From positions 1 to 51,250 of the forward strand of contig RPOS01000018.1 of assembly GCA_003820635.1 (NCBI GenBank): a stretch of DNA of 51,250 nt, written 5' to 3'. The DNA is from Verrucomicrobiaceae bacterium. Lineage in GTDB: Bacteria > Verrucomicrobiota > Verrucomicrobiae > Verrucomicrobiales > Akkermansiaceae. The notes under the pieces are model-generated. The model was not told where the DNA came from. It made no database searches and saw only the letters and a list, made by a program, of their open reading frames with translations. Shown one piece after another: positions 50,602 through 51,250 of this stretch (positions are counted from its first letter, which is position 1; each line of letters opens with the position of its first letter). The position numbers and the translations under genes were made by a program.

Positions 50602-51099
50602 ATGGAGAGCGGGATTCAGGAGCGGCTCGAGGAGTTCATCCGGCGCAAGGGCCTGCGGCGCACCGGCCAGCGCGACCTCATCATCAAGTCCGCCTTCTCC
50701 AAGGACGAGCATTTCACCGCCGAGGAACTTTTCGACCGGGTGCGCAAGTCGAGCTCGGACATCTCGCGCGCCACGGTTTACCGCACGCTCGCGCTGCTGG
50801 TGGAGGCCGACCTGCTGCGCGAGATCGACCTCGGCGACAACCAGACGACTTACGATCCCAACTTCCTCGACAAGCCCGCGCACAACCACCTCGTCTGCAT
50901 CGACTGCGGGCGCGTGGTCGAGTTCGAGGATTCCCACATCGACCTGCTCAACGACTGCGTGACCCGCCGGCTCGGCTTCCGGCCGGTCCGGCAAACGCTC
51001 AAGATCGAAGCGAGTTGCGAACAACTGCGCTTGAACGGCCGCTGCCCGAACCTGATCGCCTCGCGCTTGAGCGGCAAACGGCTGCGCAAGAAACGCTGA
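50602..51099 (+). CDS. Fur-family metalloregulator
   Basis: The product is 165 residues. The winged-helix DNA-binding domain (RTGQRDLIIKSAF through RATVYRTLALLVEADLL) is followed by the dimerisation domain with HNHLVCIDCGRVVEFED, whose Cys pair is the structural zinc knuckle. The second CxxC of Fur is represented by only one Cys (NGRCPNL), so zinc binding may differ. The protein ends KRLRKKR, a basic tail. It could be Fur, Zur or PerR; the absence of a second CxxC and the His-rich permease at 27-29 kb keep Zur and Fur both possible. Confidence 0.88.
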   Translation: MESGIQERLEEFIRRKGLRRTGQRDLIIKSAFSKDEHFTAEELFDRVRKSSSDISRATVYRTLALLVEADLLREIDLGDNQTTYDPNFLDKPAHNHLVCIDCGRVVEFEDSHIDLLNDCVTRRLGFRPVRQTLKIEASCEQLRLNGRCPNLIASRLSGKRLRKKR

Positions 51100-51100
51100 G

Positions 51101-51161
51101 CGTGGTTGTGGCGTCTCGCCGCAATGTCATAGGTTGATTGCTGCGAGACGCAGCAACCACG
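51101..51161. repeat. REP-like inverted palindrome pair, element C
   Basis: Units at 51101-51119 and 51143-51161 are inverted copies matching at 17 of 19 positions, separated by 23 bases. The right unit itself folds (GCTGCG, AGA, CGCAGC). It begins 1 base after the Fur-family stop and lies between two convergent genes, like element B. Confidence 0.6.
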
Positions 51162-51184
51162 GCCATGCCATCACTCGGCGCGGC

Positions 51185-51250
51185 TCAGCCCGCGTTGTGC
51201 AGCTCCGCGAAAACCATGGTCCCGCCCGCCGTTTGCAGCGTGCTGACCAC
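51185..51250 (-). CDS. C-terminal end of an unidentified minus-strand protein, partial
   Basis: On the minus strand an open frame enters from the right edge of the window, reads VVSTLQTAGGTMVFAELHNAG and stops at 51185. Twenty-one residues are too few for a family call. The AGGTMVFAEL word is reminiscent of the last strand and helix of STAS-type domains, but this is only a guess. Confidence 0.35.
   Translation of the reverse strand: MVSTLQTAGGTMVFAELHNAG

Overview
The window looks like chromosomal DNA of a high-GC (roughly 64% by eye), Gram-negative bacterium, most likely a member of the Verrucomicrobiota. The placement is inference. It rests on the mix of genes (a cytochrome-oxidase assembly CcoG next to a SafE-type permease, a citramalate synthase, a short archaeal/eukaryotic-type ProS, a four-helix-bundle IVS element, and several large exported proteins that I cannot name) and on the style of the intergenic DNA (paired REP-like palindromes and iterated short words). 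Almost every base is coding, genes overlap by ATGA/TTGA, and many starts have no Shine-Dalgarno sequence. No ribosomal RNA, prophage or CRISPR array was seen.

Layout. 1-147: tail of a probable REP-associated (Y1/RAYT-type) transposase. 0.3-2.6 kb: ccoG, a 46-residue membrane protein and a SafE-like permease. 2.6-6.7 kb: a 1344-residue membrane protein that looks like two exported units fused. 6.9-13.4 kb: pabB, a coiled-coil envelope protein, rimO, pssA, a degenerate M28 peptidase homologue and kamA. 13.4-16.7 kb: pyrE on the minus strand, then a tightly overlapped ExbB-ExbD-TonB-like-zinc-ribbon operon. 16.7-21.3 kb: fabF, a hotdog thioesterase, a B12-binding radical SAM enzyme coupled to two small membrane proteins, and rsmI. 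21.3-24.8 kb: trpC (minus), tRNA-Gly(GCC), prmA and cimA. 24.8-27.4 kb: a frameshifted Asp-box gene (minus), then an FAD oxidoreductase and a type III polyketide synthase. 27.4-29.2 kb: two overlapping minus-strand genes for a histidine-rich permease and its partner. 29.4-31.6 kb: an active HtrA protease followed by a catalytically dead, rearranged relative. 32.0-34.6 kb: argD and argF, separated by a small element carrying a four-helix-bundle gene between inverted repeats. 34.6-42.6 kb: a minus-strand run of proS, hrpA, an HlyD-like adaptor and a secreted alpha/alpha-barrel-like protein. 42.7-47.1 kb: a Pro/Ala-rich membrane protein, a 27-residue membrane peptide, trxA, and on the minus strand a two-domain kinase, a multi-pass acyltransferase-like protein and an Ala-rich lipoprotein. 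47.2-51.1 kb: malQ, a BrnT/BrnA-type toxin-antitoxin pair, tal and a Fur-family regulator.

How the genes fit together. Most are housekeeping: translation (rimO, rsmI, prmA, proS, tRNA-Gly), amino acids (argD, argF, trpC, cimA, kamA), folate (pabB), pyrimidines (pyrE), lipids (pssA, fabF), redox (trxA, ccoG) and sugars (malQ, tal). The envelope genes (ExbB/ExbD/TonB-like, the HtrA pair, the HlyD-like adaptor and the giant membrane protein) suggest an active outer envelope. The Fur-family regulator and the His-rich permease could belong to metal homeostasis.

The most unusual signals are at DNA level. (1) The heptamer CTGTTAG/CTAACAG occurs about 33 times on both strands, nearly always inside genes, and brings in the otherwise rare codons TTA and CTA. 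(2) A small mobile-like element carries a four-helix-bundle gene inside the arginine genes. (3) Three unrelated REP-like palindrome pairs share one architecture, and the tail of a RAYT-like transposase lies in the same window. (4) Repeated promoter-like pairs TTGNNN-16/17-(T/C)AGNNT sit so close to the start codon that several genes would be leaderless. All counts were made by hand and should be treated as approximate.
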